64,000 nucleotides of DNA from Phycisphaeraceae bacterium (lineage in GTDB: Bacteria > Planctomycetota > Phycisphaerae > Phycisphaerales > UBA1924), in the NCBI GenBank assembly GCA_019636615.1, contig JAHBXF010000002.1, positions 1,428,001 to 1,492,000 of the forward strand, in the 5' to 3' direction. Position numbers and translations under genes: made by a program. The notes under the pieces are model-generated. The model was given only the letters and a program-made list of their open reading frames with translations. It searched no databases and was not told the origin of the DNA. Position 1 is the first letter of the stretch. Each line of letters starts with the position of its first letter. Shown in pieces: positions 32,177 through 40,425 of the stretch.

Positions 32177-32324
32177 CGGCGTTCCTCTCGGGTTCCCGTT
32201 TGGTGTACGGACGGTACTATACCGCACATTTACGCACAAGAACAGTGGACGTGCGATGTTTTTGCGATATAATCAGCCTGATGTGCAAGGATGTGCTATC
32301 TGGTGCGAAGAAGGGAGCCTCGCC
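32177..32324. promoter_or_regulatory. Divergent promoter and operator region of the lysogeny switch
   Basis: Rightward: TGGACG (32246-32251) and TATAAT (32268-32273), spacing 16 bp, lead to the repressor. Leftward: a TATAGT -10 (complement of 32216-32221) leads to the excisionase-type gene and early operon. An inverted repeat GGTACTATACC (32213-32223) covers that -10 and is a candidate operator. Repeated ATGTGC words lie downstream of the rightward -10. Confidence 0.6.
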
Positions 32325-32972
32325 ATGAACCCGATGGGCGAAGCCATCAAACGGCTCCGCGAAGAACGTGGGTGGACTCAGTCGCAGCTAGGGGAGAAGG
32401 TCGGCCTCGACCACACGAACATCGCGCGCCGCGAGAGCGGCAAGACGCGCGTGAAAGCCAACGAACGGTTCCAGTTTGCCCAGGCATTCGGGATGTCGGT
32501 GATCGAGTTCGATGAGTGCTGGCGTCAGTTCGCCATCCGGCCCGAGCGCAAGGTGCAGGGCATTCCCATCATCAACCGCGCGCCCGCGGGCGAGGCGATC
32601 GAGTACGACGAGTATGGCGTCGACTCGCAGGACGGGATGGCGTACGTTGACCGCGGAGACATCCAGGACGAGCGAGCGTTCGGGGTCATCGTCACCGGTG
32701 ACTCCATGCAGCCCCGTCTGGGCGACGGCGACTACCTGATCCTCTCTCCGGTGGACCCGTATCGAGGTGACGGCAAGCTCGCCGATGGGAAGATCGTGTT
32801 CGTCCGATTCACGCAGGAATCGGGCGGCGGGTGCGCGATCGCCCGCTTCTTCGCCGAGGACAACGGCATGATCCGATTGCAGAAAGACAACCCGGCGTAC
32901 AAGGCCATCGTGTGCCACCGCGAGACGATCCAGCTTGTAGCCGTGGCGATCGAGCGCCGTGAAAAGCTCTGA
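32325..32972 (+). CDS. CI-like repressor: XRE HTH plus S24 (LexA-type) domain
   Basis: 215 residues from ATG 32325, behind AGGGAG. Residues 5-60 are an XRE helix-turn-helix (LREERGWTQSQLGEKVGLDH). Residues 75-215 are S24-like: the scissile Ala88-Gly89 in RAPAGEAIEYDE, the nucleophile Ser127 in VTGDSMQPRLGDGD. Where the family has its general-base Lys (usually '..vKrl'), the sequence reads CAIARFF with Arg174. The protein binds the adjacent operators and maintains lysogeny. RecA-induced self-cleavage may be impaired. Confidence 0.85.
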   Translation: MNPMGEAIKRLREERGWTQSQLGEKVGLDHTNIARRESGKTRVKANERFQFAQAFGMSVIEFDECWRQFAIRPERKVQGIPIINRAPAGEAIEYDEYGVDSQDGMAYVDRGDIQDERAFGVIVTGDSMQPRLGDGDYLILSPVDPYRGDGKLADGKIVFVRFTQESGGGCAIARFFAEDNGMIRLQKDNPAYKAIVCHRETIQLVAVAIERREKL

Positions 32973-32991
32973 ACAACGGGAGTACTGCTCC

Positions 32992-33441
32992 ATGATGCCC
33001 GCGCTGCAGACACCACGTGATCCGATCATCCCCAGTGATCAAGACTCTTTGCTCGCACGCGAAGCGATCAATCGCCTGTCGCCACATATCGGGAAATGCC
33101 TTCGTGTTCGTCCGCCCGACGGCGGGGAGTTTGAGCTTCCCGCCGTCGCTGTCCATCTCCTGGAGCGGGTTCTCACGCATATGGCGTCGGGACGTGCCGT
33201 CTCGTTCGAGTCGACGCCGCGTGAGCTTGAGGTCCATGAGGCGGCTCGCGTTCTCGGCGTCTCGTGCTCGTACCTGAACACACAGATCGACTCGGGCAAT
33301 CTGGCCGGCACGATGGCGGGCGGTAAACGCCGTATTCGGCTCGAGGACGTCATCGCGTTCCGCGAGTCGATCGACGCGAGGCGTCACGAGGACCTCGATC
33401 TGCTCTCGAATCAGGCGCAGGATCTTGGCATGGGGTACTGA
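32992..33441 (+). CDS. Excisionase-family HTH protein, probably an orphan antitoxin
   Basis: 149 residues from ATG 32992, with GGGAG upstream; GTG 32959 inside the repressor end is an alternative. LEVHEAARVLGVSCSYLNTQ, then GGKRRIRLEDVIAFRESIDA and LSNQAQDLGMGY, are typical of HTH antitoxins that precede PIN-domain toxins. No PIN gene follows. Instead the recombinase operon converges and overlaps it by 92 bp. The toxin half was probably lost when the two blocks joined. Confidence 0.65.
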   Translation: MMPALQTPRDPIIPSDQDSLLAREAINRLSPHIGKCLRVRPPDGGEFELPAVAVHLLERVLTHMASGRAVSFESTPRELEVHEAARVLGVSCSYLNTQIDSGNLAGTMAGGKRRIRLEDVIAFRESIDARRHEDLDLLSNQAQDLGMGY

Positions 33442-33835
33442 GCCGCGACCACGCCGCCCGCTGCCTTGCCCAATCGGGCTCCGCCGCGATGTGCCGAACC
33501 GCACGCTCGGAAACCGCCTCCCGCTCTCCAGCCACCAGCGGCAGGAACAGGATCGCCTCCTGGATGTCCGGCGCGAGGTTCAGCAGGTTCACGATCTGGC
33601 TCACGCGCGCCCGGGTGACCTGGCCGAGTTCGGCGATGTCCGCGAAGTCCGCCATCTCGCCGCTGCGCACGAGGTCCTCGAACCGGATCGCCAGTGCCAT
33701 CAACTTCGAGATGCGCGGCACGCGCCCCGCGGGCACTTCCGGCGGCTTTGCTCGCTCCCCCGCGTGAAGCACGCGCGACCCGAACTGGCCGGTGGTGAGG
33801 TGGACCTTGAAGTCGATGGTGACGCCGTCGTTCAT
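33350..33835 (-). CDS. ParB-like HTH protein of the recombinase operon
   Basis: 161 residues from ATG 33835, overlapping the recombinase stop as ATGA. PRISKLMALAIRFEDLVRSG then ARVSQIVNLLNLAPDIQEAI form the HTH common to small proteins encoded after such recombinases. The family, as I know it, ends soon after the W..QR..W segment (about residue 131). The last 30 residues are Arg/Ser/Pro-rich and read through a convergent gene, suggesting that the original stop was lost at a junction. Confidence 0.7.
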   Translation of the reverse strand: MNDGVTIDFKVHLTTGQFGSRVLHAGERAKPPEVPAGRVPRISKLMALAIRFEDLVRSGEMADFADIAELGQVTRARVSQIVNLLNLAPDIQEAILFLPLVAGEREAVSERAVRHIAAEPDWARQRAAWSRLSTPCQDPAPDSRADRGPRDASRRSTRGTR

Positions 33836-35397
33836 GCCGCTTCCTCTTCAGCGCCTCGCTGCCCGATCGACCGCAGCCCCAGCGGGTGGAACGTGATCGA
33901 GATCGACCCCTTCGTCGCGTCGTAGTCCACGCGCTGGACGAGCATCCGCATCAGGCGCGCTTGCTCCTTGGGCGAGAGGCTCGACCAGACGCCGTCGAAC
34001 TCGTCGAGCGCCGCGTCCACGTCGGCCTTGGTGATCTGGCCAGCGTCCGCATCGGCGATCGTCCGCCGCAGCGCGGCCGCCCGCTCCTCGGCCCCTCGCA
34101 CCCTCTCGTGCAGGTCCGCCAGCCTCGCCGCGGCGTGAGCGTCCCGGGCAGCGTCGCCCGCCGTGCGGCCAAGGTCCGCGTGGAGGCGGGCCAGTTCCCG
34201 CTCAAGGCCCGCCAGTTCTCCCTCGGCCGCCAGGCGCTGCGCCGCCATCTGCTCGCGGCACTTGGCCAGCGTGAGCGACAACAACTCCGGGTCCTTCCCG
34301 ATCCGCTTGATCTGCTCGACCACGAAGCCCTCGATCTGCTCCGCGGGCAGCGAGCGGCACAGGCACGAGTCCCATCCCTGCTTCTGCGCCTTGTAGCAGA
34401 CGTAGTAGCGGTACACCCGCGAGCCGCTCTTGATCGACGTGGTGTGGCCCATCGTCAGCCCGCACGGGCCGCAGTGGATGAGCCCCTTGAGCAGCGCGCC
34501 GAACTTGTTCCTCGCCACCATCCCTCCGTCGCGCCCGTTGTTCCGGAGCATCTCGTTGACCTTGACCCATAGCGCGTCGTCCACGATCGCCTCGTGCTCA
34601 CCCGCGAACGTCTCCGCCTTGTACCGCACCCGACCCCGGTACAGGATGTTCGTCAGGACCTTCAGCACCGCGGGCTTGTCCCACTCGCGCCCGCCGTACA
34701 CTGCTCCCTTGGTCGTTCGCACGGCCTTGGTCCGCAGGCCGCGACCGTTCAGTTCGCGGGCGATGTCCAGGAGCGACCGCTTGGCGCGGTACAGCCCGAA
34801 GATCTCGCGGACGAGTGCCGCTTCGTCCCGGTTCACCACGAGCTTCTTCGTCACCGGGTCCACGTCATACCCGATCACGGAACGTCCCCCCGACCATTTC
34901 CCCTTCCGCCGCGCCGCGGCGATCTTGTCCCGCGTCCGCTCGGAGATGATCTCCCGCTCAAACTGCGCGAACGAGAGCAGGATGTTCAGCGTGAGCCGCC
35001 CCATCGACTGCGTAGTGTTGAACTGCTGCGTCACAGAGACGAACGAGACCTTCTTGCGCTCGAAGACCTCCATCATCCGCGCGAAGTCGATCAGGGAGCG
35101 GCTCAGGCGGTCCACCTTGTAGACCACCACGCAGTCCACTCGGCCCGCCTCGATATCCGCCATCAGCCGCTTGACGGCGGGGCGTTCCATGTTGCCGCCC
35201 GTGAAGCCCCCGTCGTCGTAGCGGGCGGGGAGCGCGACCCAGCCCTCGCCCTTCTGGCTGGCGATGTACGCCTCGGCGCTCTCGCGCTGCGCGTCGAGCG
35301 AGTTGAACTCCTGCTCGAGGCCCTCCTCGGTGCTCTTGCGGGTGTAGATCGCGCACCGGACCTGCGCGGGCGACTTGGTCTCCGTCCGCTTCTTCAT
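33832..35397 (-). CDS. Large serine recombinase (integrase)
   Basis: 521 residues from ATG 35397. The resolvase domain has Ser22 in IYTRKSTEEG and downstream VVVYKVDRLSRSLIDF. A recombinase domain follows (about 180-290), then a zinc ribbon with CGPCGLTM and CLCRSL near 318-365. A coiled coil (about 385-455) ends the protein. This is the likely integrase for prophage A. Large serine integrases use short attP/attB sites with a 2-bp core, which I could not find by eye. Confidence 0.92.
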   Translation of the reverse strand: MKKRTETKSPAQVRCAIYTRKSTEEGLEQEFNSLDAQRESAEAYIASQKGEGWVALPARYDDGGFTGGNMERPAVKRLMADIEAGRVDCVVVYKVDRLSRSLIDFARMMEVFERKKVSFVSVTQQFNTTQSMGRLTLNILLSFAQFEREIISERTRDKIAAARRKGKWSGGRSVIGYDVDPVTKKLVVNRDEAALVREIFGLYRAKRSLLDIARELNGRGLRTKAVRTTKGAVYGGREWDKPAVLKVLTNILYRGRVRYKAETFAGEHEAIVDDALWVKVNEMLRNNGRDGGMVARNKFGALLKGLIHCGPCGLTMGHTTSIKSGSRVYRYYVCYKAQKQGWDSCLCRSLPAEQIEGFVVEQIKRIGKDPELLSLTLAKCREQMAAQRLAAEGELAGLERELARLHADLGRTAGDAARDAHAAARLADLHERVRGAEERAAALRRTIADADAGQITKADVDAALDEFDGVWSSLSPKEQARLMRMLVQRVDYDATKGSISITFHPLGLRSIGQRGAEEEAA

Positions 35398-35912
35398 GCC
35401 TCGACCTCCGATCCCTTCCGCCCGCGGGCCGAGGGCAGGCCGAAGAAGCTCACCCCGTTCCAGTGCGCCCCCGTGATCTTCCGGGCGATCGCCGTGAGCG
35501 ACCGGTAGACCTCCCCTTCGTACTCGAACCCGCGCGGCAACACCCGCACCACGATGGCCCGCCCTTTGTACTCGCGGCGGAGCACCGCCCCCGGCTTCGG
35601 GAACGACGTCGGGCGACCCGCGTCGAACGCCGCCGCGACCGTCGTGCCCGGCCCGCGGGCGGTCGCCTTCGGGGCGCTCAGGCGGATCTCCGCATCGTCG
35701 GCCAGTTCGAGCGCCCGCCGCCGCGCCCGCTCGGACAGCCCACCCTCGCGGAGCGCCTGCATCCGCCAGACGATCCGCTTGACGAGGTACTGCTTGTGGT
35801 TGGTCCGCGTGGGCTCGCCGAAGACCTCGGCGTAGCGCTGCTTGAGCTCGGGGACGGTCAACCGGCCCAGGGCCTGGACCGTCGCGTGGATGTCATCGAG
35901 GGCGGGGGGCAT
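35394..35912 (-). CDS. DUF2924 family protein
   Basis: 172 residues from ATG 35912, overlapping the recombinase start. LTVPELKQRYAEVFGEPTRT and NHKQYLVKRIVWRMQAL match DUF2924. The end, SLTAIARKITGAHWNGVSFF, is its conserved C-terminal block. DUF2924 genes regularly precede serine recombinases of this type, so a role in recombination or its control is likely. Confidence 0.88.
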   Translation of the reverse strand: MPPALDDIHATVQALGRLTVPELKQRYAEVFGEPTRTNHKQYLVKRIVWRMQALREGGLSERARRRALELADDAEIRLSAPKATARGPGTTVAAAFDAGRPTSFPKPGAVLRREYKGRAIVVRVLPRGFEYEGEVYRSLTAIARKITGAHWNGVSFFGLPSARGRKGSEVEA

Positions 35913-35936
35913 GCGGACTCTCCGGTTCGCAAGGCG

Positions 35937-36152
35937 TCAACCAAGCGGACGATCAAGGCGAACCGGTCCCGAGGGTTCAAGTCCATCTTCCTCTCTTTCT
36001 GACGGGGCCAAGATGTCGCCCGGATCGCCCATGCGGCGGGCATCCTCCCGCCGGCGACGGAGGCCTTCGGCCAGAATCTCGGCGATGATGTGCAGACGCT
36101 TGGCCGGCACGAGATCATCGCGCTCGACCTGCTCGTCGTGGTCGATCGTCAT
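35937..36152 (-). CDS. Small protein at the head of the recombinase operon
   Basis: 71 residues from ATG 36152, with a poor ribosome site. AKRLHIIAEILAEGLRRRRE is a convincing amphipathic helix; the rest is polar. It overlaps no other credible gene and reads into DUF2924 with a 24-bp gap. Coding is likely but not certain. Confidence 0.45.
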   Translation of the reverse strand: MTIDHDEQVERDDLVPAKRLHIIAEILAEGLRRRREDARRMGDPGDILAPSEREEDGLEPSGPVRLDRPLG

Positions 36153-36305
36153 GCGTGCGTCCGTGTGCGAGCCCGGGGCGGGATCGGCGGTGATGGGTTG
36201 TGCTCGCCCGCCAACGGGGCGTCAACCACCATCTACGCAAACGGTTCCGATCGTGGCGGACGGGCCGATCGGAACTGTCCCCAAGCGAACGCTATCATCA
36301 TCTGA

Positions 36306-37781
36306 ATGAGCGTCGCTCGGCAAACAACAGGCGCTGCGGACGAGTCAGCAGCGGTACGTCCGCCCGATCTGAACCAGCGGCTGGAGAACCTCTCGAGCGC
36401 CATAAGCCTCACCGTGTTGGAGATCGACGCGGATGCGCAGAAGCTCGTTCCCGCGTTCCTGCTGGCCGACCTGATGTCCCCGACCCTGTGGGCTTGGCGG
36501 GGCGAGAAGCGGGCGCACGCCCCGGACGGCACGCTTCTGAGCGCCAAGTCCCGCCTTGACAGCCTGCAGAGGTTCTTCCACCGCTACACGTTCACCATCA
36601 TGCCGGGCCGGCCCGCGGGAGATGTTTGGGGACTGATGGACTTCGCGGAAGAGGAACACCGCTTCCCGCCAGGCTTCGTGCGGAACATCCGGGCGGAGTA
36701 CGACGCGACGTTTAGAAAGCTCCTCGCGGAGAACCCCGAGTCACAGTTCGGCCAGATCGTCAACCAGCCGTACTACAGGCTGGGGCTGTTCCCCCGCCTC
36801 AAGAACGAGACGGTTGAGGTGATGAACGCGATGCGGCGTGTGAACCCGCAGGGCAAGGCATCGGGCAAGTGCATCGGGCTGGGGATGCTGTGGGCGGCGG
36901 CGCTGGCGGTGTGGGGGCGGTTCCCGATCGACCGGATAGTCATCACCGGTAATCGAGCCCACATGTTCGTCTACCTCGACATTGACGATGGGCATTTGCT
37001 CAACAACACGAAGTGGTTCAGCAGCACGCGCATCAACAACCAGTCGGAGCTGTCGGAGTTCGCCAAGGTCGTCGCGTCCGGGACGGAAACGACGTTCTTC
37101 TACAACCCGGCGATGGGGATGTGCCACTGCACTTCACGCACCTCCCAGATCCCGCGCGAACAGGTGACGGCGGTGTACCGACAGATCGGGGGCTTCGTGT
37201 CGAACCCCCTGAAGCACCCGTCGCCTGAGCACATCCAGTTCGTCGACCCGCACGATCCGATCCCGGACCCCGCCGAGCACGAAACGGCGGCAGGGTATCA
37301 GTCCGAGGTCGCGGCGCTGGCGGCGGAATACCCCGGCTCCGTCTACGAATACGCGCTGTACGCGTTCCGGAGTCTGAATGTGGATCACCCGCAGGCGTAC
37401 ATCCGGGCCGCGCTGCGCGAGGCGCAAACGCGGGAACGGGGGCGAGGCGTAAGGGACCTGTCCGATGCGTTCGCCATCGTCGCCGCGATCGCCGGGCGCG
37501 GGTCGATCTTCGGGAGCCGGGACCGGATCGCCATGCCGGATGAGACGCTGCTTTTTGCAACGGGGAGCGACAGGGACCGCGCACTGCTCCTCTACGCCTT
37601 GCTCGCACACTCGCCGATCCGCGATTCGGAGAGCGTAATCGGCTACTCTGACGACGGGAGTTTCGTGCGGCACCGTAAGGCATGGATCGACGTGAACACC
37701 CTTACCTCGATTCCCTCCGAGCCTCCAGGCTTGAAGGCGGTATTCGGGCATATCGGGCCAAGCCGCCGCGCTTCTTCGTGA
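36306..37781 (+). CDS. Unknown protein with a transglutaminase-like Cys-His-Asp arrangement
   Basis: 491 residues from ATG 36306. No signal peptide. Cys189 at a helix start (GKCIGLGMLWAAALAVW), His219 in a strand (VITGNRAHMFVYLD) and Asp226-228 or Asn233 following fit the order and spacing of transglutaminase/NlpC-like cysteine enzymes. The C-terminal 200 residues are helical with no recognised domain. It is alone on the plus strand between the recombinase operon and the metal region. It could be element cargo, perhaps defensive. The fold call is by eye. Confidence 0.55.
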   Translation: MSVARQTTGAADESAAVRPPDLNQRLENLSSAISLTVLEIDADAQKLVPAFLLADLMSPTLWAWRGEKRAHAPDGTLLSAKSRLDSLQRFFHRYTFTIMPGRPAGDVWGLMDFAEEEHRFPPGFVRNIRAEYDATFRKLLAENPESQFGQIVNQPYYRLGLFPRLKNETVEVMNAMRRVNPQGKASGKCIGLGMLWAAALAVWGRFPIDRIVITGNRAHMFVYLDIDDGHLLNNTKWFSSTRINNQSELSEFAKVVASGTETTFFYNPAMGMCHCTSRTSQIPREQVTAVYRQIGGFVSNPLKHPSPEHIQFVDPHDPIPDPAEHETAAGYQSEVAALAAEYPGSVYEYALYAFRSLNVDHPQAYIRAALREAQTRERGRGVRDLSDAFAIVAAIAGRGSIFGSRDRIAMPDETLLFATGSDRDRALLLYALLAHSPIRDSESVIGYSDDGSFVRHRKAWIDVNTLTSIPSEPPGLKAVFGHIGPSRRASS

Positions 37782-38216
37782 CCGTTCCGATCGCCGCCCA
37801 TCCCTGATCGCAACCCCGCGTCAAATCGGCGGGGGCGCTAACCGAGAGAGTCAGAGAGTTTGAGAGGTTTCGCCGAGAGGGCGACGGGAACCCTGGGGGT
37901 CGCGGTCGCCCACCCGATGCTCCCACCCAAACCGAGAGCGCGGCGGCCAGCCCCGCCCCGCGTTTGCCCCCGGAATCTCCGTCGTTTTCGCCACCCCGCC
38001 CGGACGCCGGAAACCGGCCGGGCCGTAAAGCAAAACCGACCCGCTTTCGCGGGCCGGTCAGAAGCTCCGTATCCGCAACCCTCACGAACCGACTCTCGCC
38101 GACTAGGCCGGTCAAATAGCCACAGCATGCTGGTTTACGCGCGACGGCTGTCAATTTGGCACCGAACCTAGGGCGGGCTGAAGTGGTATACTCTTCCCAG
38201 CCGATACACCCCTCAA
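37782..38216. other. 435-bp gap before the metal-resistance operon
   Basis: No convincing gene. The segment 37842-37885 is rich in GAGAG words and the centre is poly-C/G-rich. Near the right end, TATACT (38187-38192) can serve as -10 for the operon, but no good -35 lies at 16-19 bp (TTGGCA is 25 bp upstream). GTAT...ATAC half-sites around 38186-38207 may be a regulator-binding site. Confidence 0.4.
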
Positions 38217-38672
38217 ATGCCCCCATCCCTCGTCAAACTCGTCGCCGTGCTCCTGCTCATTGTGCAGGGCGTGATGGCTTCGGGTCCGGGTCGGGTGCTG
38301 TGTATACCCCTTGGGGACTGTGGCAGCCACGACACGGCGGTTGCTGATTCCTGCAGGCATTGCGATGCTCACGCGAGCCGCGATAGCGGCTGTTTGGAAT
38401 CTTCGCGTCACGATGATGGCCCGCACAGCACTCTGTTTCATCCCCTTGACGAGTGTGGGTGCCATCTCCATGTGCCGGTGCCCGATGGTCAGCAGGTCCC
38501 GAGCAAAGGCGACTCGCAAGACTTGCGTTTGCTTGTCGTGCCGCTGCTTATCGCCATCGCGGTTGCTTGGGATCTTGAGCCGCCGCTTGCCATCCCGGCT
38601 CTTGTTCAGCCCCCTGATTTCAGCGTTTCGGATCAGGTCCTTGGGCTGAAGACCACTCGTCTCTTGATCTAG
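38217..38672 (+). CDS. Cys/His-rich secreted or membrane protein heading the efflux operon
   Basis: 151 residues from ATG 38217. A hydrophobic start (LVKLVAVLLLIVQGVMASG) acts as signal or anchor. The next 80 residues hold 7 Cys and 9 His (CRHCDAH, HPLDECGCHLHV). A second hydrophobic stretch (LLVVPLLIAIAVAW) and a short tail follow. The plan recurs in the protein at 49244-49756, also first in its operon. It probably binds metal in the periplasm or modulates uptake of the signal; no named family was recognised. Confidence 0.6.
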   Translation: MPPSLVKLVAVLLLIVQGVMASGPGRVLCIPLGDCGSHDTAVADSCRHCDAHASRDSGCLESSRHDDGPHSTLFHPLDECGCHLHVPVPDGQQVPSKGDSQDLRLLVVPLLIAIAVAWDLEPPLAIPALVQPPDFSVSDQVLGLKTTRLLI

Positions 38673-38877
38673 CGCTGACGTTTCCGCCTCCGCCGCTGGG
38701 AATGTCGTCTCGTGGCGGGCGATGTCGTTTTCCTGCTGTGGACCCCCTTGGCGTCCGCGCGGGTATTGGCCTAGTTCCCACCACAATCTGGGTTGAATTG
38801 CGTTCGGGGCTGCTCGCCGCCGTTCCAGGTCGAGTTCGGTCCTGATGAATTCAGCTTCCACCCGTTTGGAGACTTTC

Positions 38878-40401
38878 ATGGTTCGATCACACGAATCCGA
38901 GGCAGAAGGCACAGTGCGGCGGCTCAAAGTGCTTTCGCTGGCTGGGCTTGTTGCAATCGCGGCGGGCGGCTGCCAGTCGTACGAGCGACGCCCGCTGGAC
39001 ATGCCCGGACACCAGTCCGCGTTCCTGGCCCGCACGCCCGAAAGCTCGGAGGTCCGGGCGTTCGCGGAGAGCCTTGCGGCGAAGTCCACAGGGTCATCTG
39101 GCGAGGCGGTGGCGTTCGATCCACGCGACGGCATCAGCTGCGGAGAGGCCGAGGTCATCGCCGTTGTCTTCAACGCCGACCTGCGGGTCGCTCGCCTTCG
39201 TGCGGGAGTGACGCAGGCAACAGCGGAGAATGCCGGGCTCTGGGAAGATCCGACGATCGGCGTCGATTTGACACGCATCATCGAAAGCACCCCTGAACCG
39301 TGGAAGGTGTTCACGAGCGTTGGTCTCACGATCCCGATCTCCGGTCGGCTGGAGATCGAGAAGCAACGGGCGGGCGTAGAGCACGCGGCGGAGCTTGCCA
39401 GAGTCGCACAGCGCGAGTGGTCGGTGCGGATGTCGGTGCGCCGCGCTTGGAGCGAATGGTCTGCGATGGACGCGCAACTAGCGGTCACGCGTGACTTCTT
39501 GTCCCGCGTGGATCAAATCCTCTCGGTGGTCGACAAGATGGAACTTGCGGGAGAGATGGCCAGGACCGAGGCACGTCTCTTCCGGATCGAGAAGGCGACA
39601 AAGGCCGCGGACCTCGCCTTGCTTGAGTCTCGGACCCGCGAAGCGGAACTGCGGCTGCGTCAACTCATGGGGATGTCGCCCGACGCTCCGTTCCGGCTAC
39701 TGGCGCTGGGCATCGGTCCCGTGCGGATCGCCTCCGCTCCGAGCAATACGGCATCGCACATCGAGCGGAGCAGCCCGGCGATGCTTGTCGCGGCAGCCGA
39801 GTACGAGGCCGCCGAGAAGGCCCTGGAACTTGAGGTTCGCAAGCAGTACCCGGACTTGCACATTGGCCCGGGGTACGGGAACGAGGACGGGCAGGATCAG
39901 GTTCTCCTGGGGCTGTCCGTGCCGATCCCGATCCTGAACGCCAACCGACGCGGGATCGCCGAGGCGCGAGCGCAGCGTGAGGTCGCGCGTGCCGCCGCCG
40001 AGGCGGCGTTGGAACAGACCGTCGCGGCGCTGCGCGCGGCGGAGGTCCGACTCGCGGCCGCAGCCCAGCGTCGATCGACGCTGGAGACAGAGATCGTGCC
40101 GCTGGTGGATGCGCAGTACGTCGATGCCCGCCAGGTGGCCCGTCTCGGCGAGGTCAACACGCTCGTGCTGCTGGAGAGTCTGACACGCCAGCAGGCTGCC
40201 AAGGTCGGGCTGGTCGAGGCGGCACGTGACGAGGCGATCGCGGCGATCGATCTCGACGAGATCTTCGGCCCCGTGCCTTCCGTCTGGCCTTCCACTCCGG
40301 CTCCCGTGCACAAACCCGATGGTGGCTCCGCAGCGCCCGGCGTCTCCGATTCGATCACCGCCCCCAACTCCAACACGCCCTCCGGCGGCTCCGGCCGCTG
40401 A
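38878..40401 (+). CDS. CzcC-type outer membrane efflux protein (TolC family)
   Basis: 507 residues from ATG 38878, behind TGGAG. Lipobox AAGGC with Cys32. Two long helical repeats with TolC features (VVFNADLRVARLRAGVTQA; LRLRQLMGMSPDAPFRLLALG; PIPILNANRRGIAEARAQRE). The family forms the trimeric outer-membrane duct of RND pumps. A Pro/Ser-rich tail ends it. It is followed after 24 bp by the adaptor gene. Confidence 0.85.
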   Translation: MVRSHESEAEGTVRRLKVLSLAGLVAIAAGGCQSYERRPLDMPGHQSAFLARTPESSEVRAFAESLAAKSTGSSGEAVAFDPRDGISCGEAEVIAVVFNADLRVARLRAGVTQATAENAGLWEDPTIGVDLTRIIESTPEPWKVFTSVGLTIPISGRLEIEKQRAGVEHAAELARVAQREWSVRMSVRRAWSEWSAMDAQLAVTRDFLSRVDQILSVVDKMELAGEMARTEARLFRIEKATKAADLALLESRTREAELRLRQLMGMSPDAPFRLLALGIGPVRIASAPSNTASHIERSSPAMLVAAAEYEAAEKALELEVRKQYPDLHIGPGYGNEDGQDQVLLGLSVPIPILNANRRGIAEARAQREVARAAAEAALEQTVAALRAAEVRLAAAAQRRSTLETEIVPLVDAQYVDARQVARLGEVNTLVLLESLTRQQAAKVGLVEAARDEAIAAIDLDEIFGPVPSVWPSTPAPVHKPDGGSAAPGVSDSITAPNSNTPSGGSGR

Positions 40402-40425
40402 TCGGCTTGTGACAAGGAACACACC

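Noticed and set aside
37782..38216. Possible tRNA or attachment site between the recombinase side and the metal operon
   Set aside because: No cloverleaf, CCA end or direct repeat matching another part of the window could be found by eye.
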